A stretch of 64,000 bases of DNA, taken from positions 1-64,000 of the forward strand of contig RAYM01000015.1 in the NCBI GenBank assembly GCA_003611805.1, given 5' to 3'. The position numbers were made by a program, and so were the translations under genes. The DNA comes from a bacterium 1xD42-87 (GTDB lineage: Bacteria; Bacillota; Clostridia; Lachnospirales; Lachnospiraceae). The notes beneath the pieces are model-generated. The model saw only the letters and a program-made list of their open reading frames with translations. It did no database searches and was not told the DNA's origin. This document shows, piece by piece, positions 35,400 to 44,450 of this stretch (its first letter is position 1; each line of letters opens with the position of its first letter).

Positions 35400-36263
35400 C
35401 TAAGATTTTTTATTTTCTCGCTTCCTATCTTTATACTTTTTATCTGACTTTCTATTTGATTCTTTTTTAGATAGTTCTGCACATTTATCACAATATAATC
35501 GCTTATTTCCTGTTTTTTCTATTAAAGAGCCACATTGTTTACAACGAGAATAAATATTTCCATGTCCACGCCTTACACCATAGTATTCCTTTTGGTAATT
35601 TTTAAAGTAGTTCTCCAATGTTCTGCATATATATCCAACATAGAAGTGATCCTCAGTTAAAAAATCCAACATTGTATTTATCTTGGTCTTATCTTCATAT
35701 TCTCCAATAAGTTTGCAATTATCAAAGCATCTCTTCAAAAATTCTTCAACAACATTTTTATATTCATTCCAAGACAAAGACATTTTTTCTTTTTGCAACT
35801 TTATTTTAACTTTTTGAGCATTATCTATTGCATTATCTATAAGTTCTGTAACAGTATAAGTATCCATATCAATTCCAGAAATCCATTGATAATACAATTT
35901 TTTTGGTGTCTTTAATAAATCCATATATTCTTTGCTTAAAATAACTTCTTTATCAAAGTATCGAGTGTATATATTATTTATCTTTTGTCTGATAATAGAG
36001 CACCAATTTTCATCTTTTGTCATTGATTTATAATATGTATATTCAATATCTGACCAAGCATCAAAAGCTTGTCCAAGTTCTGTTTGTAACAAATCTTTTC
36101 TAACATTAAACCTTATTGACTTTTTATATATTCTCCGTTTATTATCAGAAGACCAGATAGAAGAGCAGAATGAGTGAAAAATCTCATTCTTTTCTTCTTC
36201 TGTTTTGGTTTCTTTATAATTTTCTATGATTTCATATAAAAATGAATCATCACATTCGTATAT
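35400..36263 (-). CDS. Zinc-ribbon protein encoded with the RNA polymerase, likely AUA start
   Basis: 287 aa from ATA 36263, 8 nt after GAGGTAGG; the GTG at 36272 directly abuts that ribosome binding site. Helical body and a C-terminal zinc ribbon (C-K-Q-C-G-S, then C-D-K-C) followed by a very basic tail (R-K-S-D-K-K-Y-K-D-R-K). Overlaps the end of the polymerase gene by 14 nt, so the two are made together. It could be a polymerase partner; that is inference from context. Confidence 0.65.
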   Translation of the reverse strand: MYECDDSFLYEIIENYKETKTEEEKNEIFHSFCSSIWSSDNKRRIYKKSIRFNVRKDLLQTELGQAFDAWSDIEYTYYKSMTKDENWCSIIRQKINNIYTRYFDKEVILSKEYMDLLKTPKKLYYQWISGIDMDTYTVTELIDNAIDNAQKVKIKLQKEKMSLSWNEYKNVVEEFLKRCFDNCKLIGEYEDKTKINTMLDFLTEDHFYVGYICRTLENYFKNYQKEYYGVRRGHGNIYSRCKQCGSLIEKTGNKRLYCDKCAELSKKESNRKSDKKYKDRKRENKKS

Positions 36264-38880
36264 ATGTATCACCTACCTCAAATTCATAATATTTACCAAG
36301 ATATTCATAAGAATCATTGGTTTTATATGGAACCTCTTGTATTGAAACATTTCTTTTTGGATTTGTATTAATCCTTAAATTATCAATGATATAATCACCA
36401 TAACCAGCCCATGCGAAGGATTTACTGATAGAAATAGAAGAGTACGAAACTTTAATTACATAGTTTGCAATCAATTCTTCATCTATTTGTAATTCATTTA
36501 ATATACGCTTTCTATATTCTGTAACAATAGCATTCATATTAAACTTATGATTCTCATCATCTGACTTTTCTCTACGAAGCTTTATGTGCCTTCTAATTTC
36601 ATCAGCATATTGATTAATATATCTTCTACATATCTTCATTATTTTTTTATCAGATAAATCCAGATCATTATTGATAATCAAGCATCGGGTATCAACCAAG
36701 TTATTTACATCATTATCCCAAAGAATATTTTTCTTCTCCCATGTGCAAATATAGTCACATAATTCATTCATAGGAGAGGGAGAGTGATAAGCATTTAATT
36801 TTACTTTATCCTCTTTATTCTCTGTCTGCTTATTTTTTTCTAATAAAGTCTTATATGTTTTAAGCTTTGAAGGATAATTGTAAAGCAAAAAATATGGAAG
36901 TTGCTTTAAATGTTTTCTCAATCCGCTGTTCATGTGCCAACGAAATCCCGTTTTTAAAAAGTCGATTTCTTTTCCTTGGTAGCATCTAAGTAATGAAGCA
37001 TAGTTAGAATACAAAGTCTTTATCTCTTCATTGGTTGTATATCTGTTTTCAATACTTGTCGCTACATTAGTAATTTCTCCGATCCTGTTATCTCTTGTCA
37101 TAACCTCATATTCTATAATATTTTCTTTTGTGTATGGTTTTGATTGTGCTGTTACTTTATCCTCTATATCAAGAATGATATGTTTTTCAATCTTAGATTC
37201 AATAATTATGGGTTCATCACATAATAAAAATATATCTCCGTCACAGTCGGCTCCTCCTTGTTGTGGAAGAGATACATCATACATATTGAACATCACAATA
37301 TCCTGATCTTTGAAATATCCAAACCATCTGTTGATAATATCATTCTTGACAATTTTAACTTTGTTTACCTCTGAAGGATCTACTAATGGGGAGCGAAGTG
37401 AAATAATATCTCCACAATCAAAATTACCACTATATATTTCTCTTTCACCCAAACAACCAACAGGTTTCATATCAACGGCATATTGTAAATATCCAATCAT
37501 ATCGCCAACACCTGTGTGATAAAATCCTGAACAATAAATTTTCCCGACTTTTGCCTCGTCAATGGATTTCTTCAGCTTTCGATATATAAACTGTTTTACT
37601 GCTGGATCTTTTAACATGACATCATTGATTAAGGCAGCTTCAAGATATTTACTTTCTGGCTCATAACCATAAGTATCCATAATTCCCATGAACTTATAAG
37701 TATAAAATTTATCCCCTTTTATTATTTTTTCAAATAGAGAAGTAGTATACTTTGCTAAAGTCACAATTTTACCATCATTATTACTGTCAAGGATATCATA
37801 GTTGCCCACAGATTTATTTTCATAAGCATCAATGTACTTTTGATTCCATAAATCCAAGCATTGTAAATACTGGAAATTCATCCTTGTATATTTGTTTAGA
37901 TGTTTTACATGATGACTATATTTGCTGATCCCCAATTTAAACTTATATTTCCTAACGGTATTCATATATTCAACCCAAGCATTATCACCATACTTTTCTT
38001 TAAAAATCTTGTGACCTTTGAACATAGAAATATTCCAAATACAATCAACCATACTGATATGGTGCTTTGTACCATAAATATCTGTAATGTATTCGTATCC
38101 CCATTCTTTAAGAATCTGCCTAAATGGAACATAAACAGAATACCCTTTAACAAATGGTAAACGTACCTGTGTCCCGATAACATTATAATCAAGCCCTAAT
38201 TGTGCGCTGACATTTTCCATAAAACCATGCTCATGACAACCACACCCGTCAAAAGGAGAAATTTTTAAATCTTTATATCCTTCTTCGATTTCTCTTGACT
38301 TATATTTTTTTGTTTTGCCAGTTTCCTTATCTACAAATTCTTTTTCCCTTTCGACAACATACTTGATTAATTGGTTCTGAAGAGTTTTCTCGTACTCTCT
38401 AATAATTACGATATTTGGCATATAATCTCTGATAAGAGTACAGGAGCTAAATGGTAAACATCTTTGTGCTTCATACTTTGAGATTACACACTCATCAATT
38501 TCGATATCCATCTGTGTAATCATATATAATTCATCAAAAATTGAATCACATACAAAAGCAGTAATTCCATCTTTACCTTGTGAAGCTGATTTTCCAAAAC
38601 GAGTATAATGAATACCGTTATATGTAAAACCTTTATCTAAAATATGTCTCAAATCTTTTTCTTGCTTTGGATTTTTCTTAGCTACAACAAGAATAATTTC
38701 GTCTATATGTGAAGAAAATTTTCCACGCAATCTCTCAATTTGATCAAATAAAGGGGAAGCACCTTGAGCGATAAGATATTCTTCTTTTATTTCTTTTTCT
38801 CTGCTGACAATTGCACTAAAGTTTTGCTTGATAAGTTCCCTGATTGGAATTTTTACAAGTGTATATTGAGTTGTTTCTAT
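36250..38880 (-). CDS. YonO/RdRP-type single-subunit RNA polymerase, likely AUA start
   Basis: About 876 aa. Catalytic D-C-D-G-D at 545-549 in G-G-A-D-C-D-G-D-I-F, the DxDGD metal motif of double-psi beta-barrel RNA polymerases. It is preceded by R-S-P-L-V-D-P-S-E-V, matching the R-N-P-x-L-H-P-G-D-V segment of eukaryotic RdRP-like enzymes, and followed by N-R-I-G-E-I-T-N-V. YonO of phage SPbeta, a DNA-dependent sigma-free polymerase of similar length, is the known phage relative. ATA 38880 lies 8 nt after a perfect AGGAGG, just past the upstream stop; ATG 38940 has no ribosome binding site and would overlap that gene by 44 nt. Confidence 0.82.
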   Translation of the reverse strand: METTQYTLVKIPIRELIKQNFSAIVSREKEIKEEYLIAQGASPLFDQIERLRGKFSSHIDEIILVVAKKNPKQEKDLRHILDKGFTYNGIHYTRFGKSASQGKDGITAFVCDSIFDELYMITQMDIEIDECVISKYEAQRCLPFSSCTLIRDYMPNIVIIREYEKTLQNQLIKYVVEREKEFVDKETGKTKKYKSREIEEGYKDLKISPFDGCGCHEHGFMENVSAQLGLDYNVIGTQVRLPFVKGYSVYVPFRQILKEWGYEYITDIYGTKHHISMVDCIWNISMFKGHKIFKEKYGDNAWVEYMNTVRKYKFKLGISKYSHHVKHLNKYTRMNFQYLQCLDLWNQKYIDAYENKSVGNYDILDSNNDGKIVTLAKYTTSLFEKIIKGDKFYTYKFMGIMDTYGYEPESKYLEAALINDVMLKDPAVKQFIYRKLKKSIDEAKVGKIYCSGFYHTGVGDMIGYLQYAVDMKPVGCLGEREIYSGNFDCGDIISLRSPLVDPSEVNKVKIVKNDIINRWFGYFKDQDIVMFNMYDVSLPQQGGADCDGDIFLLCDEPIIIESKIEKHIILDIEDKVTAQSKPYTKENIIEYEVMTRDNRIGEITNVATSIENRYTTNEEIKTLYSNYASLLRCYQGKEIDFLKTGFRWHMNSGLRKHLKQLPYFLLYNYPSKLKTYKTLLEKNKQTENKEDKVKLNAYHSPSPMNELCDYICTWEKKNILWDNDVNNLVDTRCLIINNDLDLSDKKIMKICRRYINQYADEIRRHIKLRREKSDDENHKFNMNAIVTEYRKRILNELQIDEELIANYVIKVSYSSISISKSFAWAGYGDYIIDNLRINTNPKRNVSIQEVPYKTNDSYEYLGKYYEFEVGDTYIRM

Positions 38881-38896
38881 CTCACGTTCCTCCTCA

Positions 38897-39349
38897 CTAA
38901 ACATATTTAATTGCTTCATTATAAAAGTCTTTTGCGACATTTCTTAGTGCTTTTGTTGATATTTCATTTCTAATCCAATTCCAGATATTCATTAGTAAAT
39001 CATCAAAACATGCATCCATAGACGGATTGGTTATATATTTAACTTGTTTTTTACCAAACCAGTAATCGAAGATGTTTGTAAACCATAATATTACTAAGAA
39101 ACATTCATCATCATATGATGATCCTTCAAGTGTAACAACTTTACCAGAAGACTCTTCTGGATATTTCATATCAATTTCAGAATTTCTAATTTTCATCATA
39201 TTTAACACGTTGTTAACATCTCTATCGCTATTGACATTCCATAATGTATATCCGTGTGGAATAGGTGGTAATCCTCTAACAATACCACTAATAGACCGCA
39301 TTTCTGTATTTAACAAATAGTTTCCAAATATTCCATACATACTAAACAT
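38897..39349 (-). CDS. 150-aa protein upstream of the RNA polymerase
   Basis: ATG behind GGAGAAGGAGATGATAAT. Mixed composition with aromatic-rich stretches (F-L-V-I-L-W-F-T-N-I-F). Not recognised. Same operon as the polymerase, so it may regulate or assist it. Confidence 0.6.
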   Translation of the reverse strand: MFSMYGIFGNYLLNTEMRSISGIVRGLPPIPHGYTLWNVNSDRDVNNVLNMMKIRNSEIDMKYPEESSGKVVTLEGSSYDDECFLVILWFTNIFDYWFGKKQVKYITNPSMDACFDDLLMNIWNWIRNEISTKALRNVAKDFYNEAIKYV

Positions 39350-39384
39350 ATTATCATCTCCTTCTCTCCAATGAAATTTCTATT

Positions 39385-39504
39385 CTATCTAATTCGACAA
39401 TTCCAATCGTTCTTATCAATAAACCACTCGCTATTCCACCAACATATATAAATACATTGTGGTAGATTATGTATTATTGGAATAATCCATTTTGGTTTCA
39501 TCAT
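39385..39504 (-). CDS. 39-aa hypothetical protein
   Basis: Two consecutive ATG codons (39504, 39501) follow GGGAGAATAAAGTC, which overlaps the end of the upstream gene. Tryptophan-rich (C-W-W-N-S-E-W-F). Coupled small gene of unknown role. Confidence 0.5.
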   Translation of the reverse strand: MMKPKWIIPIIHNLPQCIYICWWNSEWFIDKNDWNCRIR

Positions 39505-39508
39505 GACT

Positions 39509-39727
39509 TTATTCTCCCATAGTCTTAATATCAAATCCTAGCCACTCCAATAAATCCCTCATACCATGAAAACATTCATAGTGACGATACTCACCGTCCA
39601 AGTTTTTAATATATTCTTCTCCATCGTAAATTCCATCACCACAAGAAGCGCAGTAGTGTAATGTTTTTCTAGGTGTGTAATTTGGGCACATGGAATGACA
39701 AGGATTCATTTTACATATCTCACAGAT
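39509..39727 (-). CDS. Small treble-cysteine zinc protein with an AUC start
   Basis: 72 aa if begun at ATC 39727, 9 nt after TTGGAGG and overlapping the previous stop as TAATC. This start restores a C-E-I-C pair ahead of N-P-C-H-S-M-C-P-N-Y; starting at ATG 39709 would lose it. A second pair C-A-S-C-G-D-G-I-Y-D-G-E follows. Small zinc-binding protein, function unknown. Confidence 0.65.
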   Translation of the reverse strand: MCEICKMNPCHSMCPNYTPRKTLHYCASCGDGIYDGEEYIKNLDGEYRHYECFHGMRDLLEWLGFDIKTMGE

Positions 39728-40161
39728 TAAGCAACACCTCCAACACCATATTTCTCTATTCGTTCATGTACATATCCGTCATTGGTTGTATAGTAAATAT
39801 CTTTAATTCCTAAATCTTTTATAGCTGCCATGCAAGAAGGACATGGACGAGATAGTCCAAACGGTTGATCCTTGCGAATCCTATATATGTATAACTTGAC
39901 TTTTGAAAAGTTAATATTCAAATGTCTGATAGAATTTATACAGTTAATTTCTGCGTGTAACTTTGGTAACATATTTTCCGATGGCTTTCGATACTTATTA
40001 TATTTTTTCTGTATTGGATGAGTCTTATTACAGTTGCAACCGATGCCAATGATATTGCCTTGATAAACGGCCACACATCCAATGTGGGTTTTATAATAAT
40101 CAGATATACTGGCAGTTTGTCTTGCCTTGTCAAAATATCTATAATCACTTTTGGTCAACAT
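39727..40161 (-). CDS. dCMP/cytidine deaminase-family enzyme
   Basis: 144 aa. Zinc-dependent deaminase motifs H-A-E (69-71) and P-C-P-S-C (106-110). Phage dCMP deaminases supply dUMP for dTTP synthesis. N-terminal region shorter than in host enzymes. No thymidylate synthase in the window. ATG behind GGCAGGATAA. Confidence 0.85.
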   Translation of the reverse strand: MLTKSDYRYFDKARQTASISDYYKTHIGCVAVYQGNIIGIGCNCNKTHPIQKKYNKYRKPSENMLPKLHAEINCINSIRHLNINFSKVKLYIYRIRKDQPFGLSRPCPSCMAAIKDLGIKDIYYTTNDGYVHERIEKYGVGGVA

Positions 40162-40563
40162 TTATCCTGCCAGTCTTTCCTGTTCAAATAACTCATTACC
40201 ACGTTCAAAACACGCAAGTTCATATTCGTATCTTTCTACAAAGTAATCAAAATATTTTTTGCCGTTTCCCTTATTAGTGACAGTGGCACAATGATGTACA
40301 ATTCGGCAGATATTCTCTGTAATGGACTCTCTAGTTCCTGATATGTATTGTGTATCAACCTTCTTAGAAGATAACTTCATCCGATCCTCCAAATCGGTAC
40401 GATTTAACCACATAGAAAGAGCATATTTATCTTCATGTTTATCAAAGTGATACGCACATTCAACAATATAGTTCTCATATCCAAAATTAGATAATTCAAT
40501 CGTAATTGTGTTGCCTTTAAATTGGGGTTGCATCAGTTCTTTTAAGCTTCTCTTCATTAACAT
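40162..40563 (-). CDS. 133-aa hypothetical phage protein
   Basis: ATG 40563 follows GGAGGATGTTTAAAA; the frame extends further up without a ribosome binding site. Alpha/beta, with E-R-Y-E-Y-E-L-A near the C-terminus. It abuts the deaminase gene. Confidence 0.6.
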   Translation of the reverse strand: MLMKRSLKELMQPQFKGNTITIELSNFGYENYIVECAYHFDKHEDKYALSMWLNRTDLEDRMKLSSKKVDTQYISGTRESITENICRIVHHCATVTNKGNGKKYFDYFVERYEYELACFERGNELFEQERLAG

Positions 40564-40700
40564 TTTTAAACATCCTCCATATTTTAAGTTGTACATTAGA
40601 TTTTTAGTATAAAATTTCACAGTCGATAACTTTATCAACAAGTGTGTTAGAATTTTCTACGCTAATGTACACCATTTGATTCCTGACAAATAACGGTATC

Positions 40701-41060
40701 TCAGTTGTGTTTACTTGCCTGATATTTTCTCATACGTTCACCAGCAGCAATTTTCTGTTCTTCAGATAGTTCTCTTTTCTTTGCTCTGAAACTGATCAGA
40801 GTCTTATCTTCAACACGATACGTTTTCCCTCTACCAGTATCAGCGATGAGAGAGTACATATCTGGACTTGTTTTACATAATTTATCTAATTTAGTCATAT
40901 ATGTAGTATCTGAGGTATAGATTGTGGCATAATCTTCATCTCTCATAAAATTGATACATACTTCTTGCTCTGAAACGGATACTGAATTTGATAGTTTTGG
41001 TTCTTCAATAGTTATTTCTTCATTTTCATCAATGTTTATGTATCCAGATTTACTTGCCAT
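40701..41060 (-). CDS. 119-aa hypothetical phage protein
   Basis: ATG 41060 behind AAAGGAATAAAAATT. Contains S-D-T-T-Y-M-T-K-L-D-K-L and a basic tail, a pattern seen in small phage proteins of unknown role. No domain named. Confidence 0.6.
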   Translation of the reverse strand: MASKSGYINIDENEEITIEEPKLSNSVSVSEQEVCINFMRDEDYATIYTSDTTYMTKLDKLCKTSPDMYSLIADTGRGKTYRVEDKTLISFRAKKRELSEEQKIAAGERMRKYQASKHN

Positions 41061-41268
41061 AATTTTTATTCCTTTCAATACCTTCTCGATTTTTCTTCCA
41101 AAGTTTTTCTTCTCTTTGCTTATCTGCTTCTATACGACTTGCTATCTGAGATCCGTTTGTATTATCTTTCCCTCGATAATCTGTATTGAAATCTGATGGA
41201 AAAATTAATCCTCCGAATTTTGTGTGATCTACTTCATAAATTCCATATCTGTTAGTTTTGTGTGTCAT
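41050..41268 (-). CDS. 72-aa hypothetical phage protein
   Basis: ATG 41268 inside the end of the 28-aa gene upstream (coupled). Strongly charged C-terminus (R-E-E-K-L-W-K-K-N-R-E). Its end overlaps the start of the next gene. Confidence 0.5.
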   Translation of the reverse strand: MTHKTNRYGIYEVDHTKFGGLIFPSDFNTDYRGKDNTNGSQIASRIEADKQREEKLWKKNREGIERNKNYGK

Positions 41269-41338
41269 TAGTTACTGTAAATTCTCCTTTTCTGTTTGAT
41301 AAAATTTTGGTTGTTAATGTTGTCTTCTTTGTCGTCAT
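41252..41338 (-). CDS. 28-aa hypothetical peptide
   Basis: ATG 41338 follows AAAAAAGGAGAATC by 11 nt. Threonine- and lysine-rich. Overlaps the next gene by 17 nt. Possibly a leader peptide. Confidence 0.4.
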   Translation of the reverse strand: MTTKKTTLTTKILSNRKGEFTVTNDTQN

Positions 41339-41426
41339 GGTTTTCGATTCTCCTTTTTTGGTGGTATGATAGTGGTGATGATGGATATTGATTCATGTTT
41401 ACAATACTTATTTCTGTGTTTTGGAA

Positions 41427-42281
41427 TTAATTTTGATAGAATTTTTTACTTACATAATTCTGATTTCTCAAAAATAAAATCCCATATTCTAATTCCTTCT
41501 CATAGTTATATTCTTCTTTTGTACATTGAACTATTTGATTATTTCTCCATATATACCGATAAGGACAGATATAAATAATATCATCAGTGTGCCAATTATC
41601 ATTGGAATCTTTATATCTTGGCATCCTATGGGTTTTTATTAAACCAAGTTGTTCTAATACTTCTGTTGCTTTTGCAATCATTTTTCTATCACTACCTATA
41701 AAAGCAGCTATAGACTGAAACTGTGAATAAAATATTTCTGGTTTATTCTTCTTAGATTTTTCAGAATGTCCAGATGATTCATTCGTTCTGATCCAAGTAA
41801 ATGCCTTTATATAAGATAACAGAAGATATAGTATACTTTTATTTAATGGTTTGTATGGTGACTGATACTTATTGATTGTTTCTACTTCAAAGTCATATAA
41901 AATACCAAAATTGTTTTTTGGATTCATTTTTTCCATATTAATCAATGATGACTGAAAGGTATTCTGTATATATTTCTCTTTATCAAAGTCAATGATGTAT
42001 CCATTTTCAAAGAACCAATCCATGCAATCTCTAAACTTGGTAAAAATATTTTTTTCAGTACCCCTATGCCAGTTTGGTTTATACTTACACCACTGAATCA
42101 TATAAATAGGAGAGTAGTGAACAACGTTTTCCCATGTTTGGTTATAATTTAAATAGAGCAAAGCCGATAATCTGTGTTCTGGTAAAGTATTTGCCAAAAT
42201 TACTTCTTTTGGAATCTTTACAAAACGATTTACTGTATCTGGTAATTCTAATGTAGCTGTTGGTGATTTATTATTCTCTAT
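41427..42281 (-). CDS. Winged-helix replication initiator-like protein with an AUA start
   Basis: About 284 aa. The frame from ATA 42281 (10 nt after AAAGGAGG) adds N-terminal sequence with coding character (P-T-A-T-L-E-L-P-D-T-V-N-R-F-V-K-I-P-K-E) before the TTG at 42197. The V-N-R-F-V-K-I-P-K-E / L-S-A-L-L-Y opening and a C-terminal winged helix (S-I-A-A-F-I-G-S-D-R-K-M then L-G-L-I-K-T) fit plasmid/phage Rep-like proteins. Iteron-like repeats lie about 2.2 kb away. Rep function is inferred. Confidence 0.6.
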   Translation of the reverse strand: MENNKSPTATLELPDTVNRFVKIPKEVILANTLPEHRLSALLYLNYNQTWENVVHYSPIYMIQWCKYKPNWHRGTEKNIFTKFRDCMDWFFENGYIIDFDKEKYIQNTFQSSLINMEKMNPKNNFGILYDFEVETINKYQSPYKPLNKSILYLLLSYIKAFTWIRTNESSGHSEKSKKNKPEIFYSQFQSIAAFIGSDRKMIAKATEVLEQLGLIKTHRMPRYKDSNDNWHTDDIIYICPYRYIWRNNQIVQCTKEEYNYEKELEYGILFLRNQNYVSKKFYQN

Positions 42282-42300
42282 GTAAAAAACGCCTCCTTTC

Positions 42301-43152
42301 TTATACCCACTTAGTTTTTCTGTTTTTTACACGATCATACTCTGTTTGTAATATTTGTTTTCTCTCTTCGTATGAGTAAATTTCCTGAGAAATAATTAAC
42401 TGTGCATCATATCGTTCTAATCTTTCTACATCATCTAATTGATCTTCAGAAAAATAATTTCGTATCTGTTCATTAGAAGATATATTATGTTCTTTGCGAT
42501 ACTGTGTTGCAGACATTCCAAGTATTACAGTATTTAGTAATGAAAACTCAATAGAGTATAAATTGCCATTAGTAATCCATTCAGGAACACCATTAAGTAA
42601 TTCTTCTCTTTTTGTGATTAAAGCACCACGCAATTCTTTGCAATTAATTAAGGTGTTTTTGCGGTTTGTATTCCAGTTTGTACGATTTTTAAATGCTTTT
42701 TCTATAGCGATAAAATATTTTCTCACTAACTTGGACATTTTCTTTAGCTCTTCGGATGTACGTCCACCTTTAGAACCGGCAAGCATTGCAATTTCCTTTG
42801 CATCGCTGAGCTTTAACTGATAATCAACTAATCCACTCCCCTTTAAAGGTGAATCAATAAAATAATCTATGTTTTTAACTAGTTCCAAATCTTCAATTTG
42901 TTGTTTGATCCAAGTTGAAAAATCTCGACTAACTTTTAATTGATTATGTAGTTCTTTTGCGCTAATTGTATTATTTTCATTTTCTTGTAAAATAGGCAAA
43001 AGTGACTGATATTCAAGGATTGTGGCTATTTCATTATCAGATAGTCCATATTGTTTTAATTCTTCTTCAGTAAATTGACCATCTTTGAATGACTCGCTTT
43101 CATATACTTTTTCTTTTCTTGGTTTTGTGGTATTTTTGTTTGTAATTCTCAT
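42301..43152 (-). CDS. AntA/AntB-type phage antirepressor
   Basis: 283 aa. AntA/AntB domain at about 45-135: L-K-V-S-R-D-F-S-T-W-I-K, then L-S-D-A-K-E-I-A-M-L-A-G and the Y-F-I-A-I-E-K-A helix. C-terminal KilA-like/coiled region. Antirepressors inactivate phage repressors and trigger lytic growth. Its promoter region carries two CACA-N6-TGTG dyads. Confidence 0.85.
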   Translation of the reverse strand: MRITNKNTTKPRKEKVYESESFKDGQFTEEELKQYGLSDNEIATILEYQSLLPILQENENNTISAKELHNQLKVSRDFSTWIKQQIEDLELVKNIDYFIDSPLKGSGLVDYQLKLSDAKEIAMLAGSKGGRTSEELKKMSKLVRKYFIAIEKAFKNRTNWNTNRKNTLINCKELRGALITKREELLNGVPEWITNGNLYSIEFSLLNTVILGMSATQYRKEHNISSNEQIRNYFSEDQLDDVERLERYDAQLIISQEIYSYEERKQILQTEYDRVKNRKTKWV

Positions 43153-43185
43153 GATTTTATTCCTTTCTTTTATCTTAATTTTTAA

Positions 43186-43257
43186 TGTATATCACATCAG
43201 AGTGTGACATACTTGAAGAAAAAATGACAAAGTATATCACACCACAGTGTGCAGAAT
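43186..43257. promoter_or_regulatory. Two operator dyads upstream of the antirepressor
   Basis: TATATCACATCAGAGTGTG (from 43188) and TATATCACACCACAGTGTG (from 43233) share TATATCACA-N-C-A-AGTGTG, a CACA-N6-TGTG dyad, spaced 45 bp. Likely repressor sites controlling the antirepressor. A weaker copy lies at about 45713. Confidence 0.6.
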
Positions 43258-44450
43258 CAGCCGTCTTTTTATAAATAAAGACTAATTATATAAATAAAGA
43301 CTACTATCGTAATGAATTATTCGCATACGCTTCATAATTCATTACTCTCTTAAAAACTTTTTGATTGTTGATGGTTGGTGATGTTTGGTAGTTACAGGTG
43401 GTATAAATTACAAGTTGTAAGATAGAGTAGCAGTGTCTATTTACATATTCTCTTTCTTTGGATATAAAATTCCTTGTATGTATTAGATCTACAATAGAAA
43501 ATGCCTTGGATAAAATTAATCAAAGTATTCAAGGACTTCAGCAAAAATAGCTGTTAAGTCCTTTTTAATTTCTGCTTTGTTAGCTTTAAAGGCATCTATA
43601 TCTATGGTTAAAATGTAAATTTTTGAGGTATTATTTTAGGGTTTGTCATAGTTCATGTCTCCTTTATGTAAAATTTTGTATTTACTATTTGTTATTTCTA
43701 CATTCTGATTTTGATAATGTTATAAATTTTAAATCTGTATTTTGAGCCAATAGGAGAGTATATGGACAGTAAATAATAAAATATGTAAAATATACCCCCT
43801 ATGTATATATGGATTAGATTTTTGATTGATATGTTGGATATTTAATATTTCTCTATTTGAAATGATAATTACGATGAAATATATGGTGTATATTTTATGA
43901 GTTCGGTGATGAAGTAATTCTGATATAGCAATGGAATGTAAAAGTACTGATTTTACTGGATATTTTAAGATTCTTGTGAATGATTTTTAAATGTGATTTT
44001 ATATATGATTTCTTTTCTTGAGTGCAATTTTAGAGTTAATTCGGGATAATGCTTATTTTTCAAGGGGTTTAGAAGTTTTTTTGGTTGTATTTTTGTGGTT
44101 TGGTAATAGATTTGAATTGTCAGAAAATTTATATTGTATTGATTTATAAGGATTTTTGAGAAATGACACCGAATAGGATTCCGAATTGTTTTTACGAATT
44201 GTTTGTGTTTCGGACACAATTTTTAAAGGTGATGTGTGAATAGAACAGATAGGGGCTTTCTGGTAATTACTGATCAATTTCAAAATGTAAACATACCCCT
44301 GTATAGTGTTATTGCATATTTTAAGTTACACTTTGCCCATTTTTGCAACCGAATGAAAATATATATTCTGTCAAGTAAAAATACTTTACAATGATATTAT
44401 CCGGCATTTGTCAAGTAATTTTGCTTGACATGTTCGATGTATAAAGCAAA
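43258..44450. other. Long gene-poor region
   Basis: About 1.2 kb with no convincing gene on either strand. It holds a plus-strand terminator (43531-43566), a TGTCAAG/CTTGACA dyad (about 44410-44431) and T-rich stretches. Composition and position beside Rep-like and regulator genes fit a control or origin region. Confidence 0.45.
43531..43566 (+). terminator. Rho-independent terminator of an unassigned plus-strand RNA
   Basis: AAGGACTT-CAGC pairs with GCTG-AAGTCCTT (43531-43563) and is followed by TTTTT. No gene precedes it on this strand except an 18-codon ORF without a ribosome binding site, so a small RNA ends here. Confidence 0.7.

Noticed and set aside
38904-38940. RNA polymerase starting at ATG 38940, 38919 or 38904
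   Set aside because: None has a ribosome binding site, and all lie inside the upstream gene; ATA 38880 follows AGGAGG at 8 nt.
44053-44283. 76-codon minus-strand ORF (and an overlapping 84-codon one)
   Set aside because: No ribosome binding site or recognisable domain; region looks non-coding.
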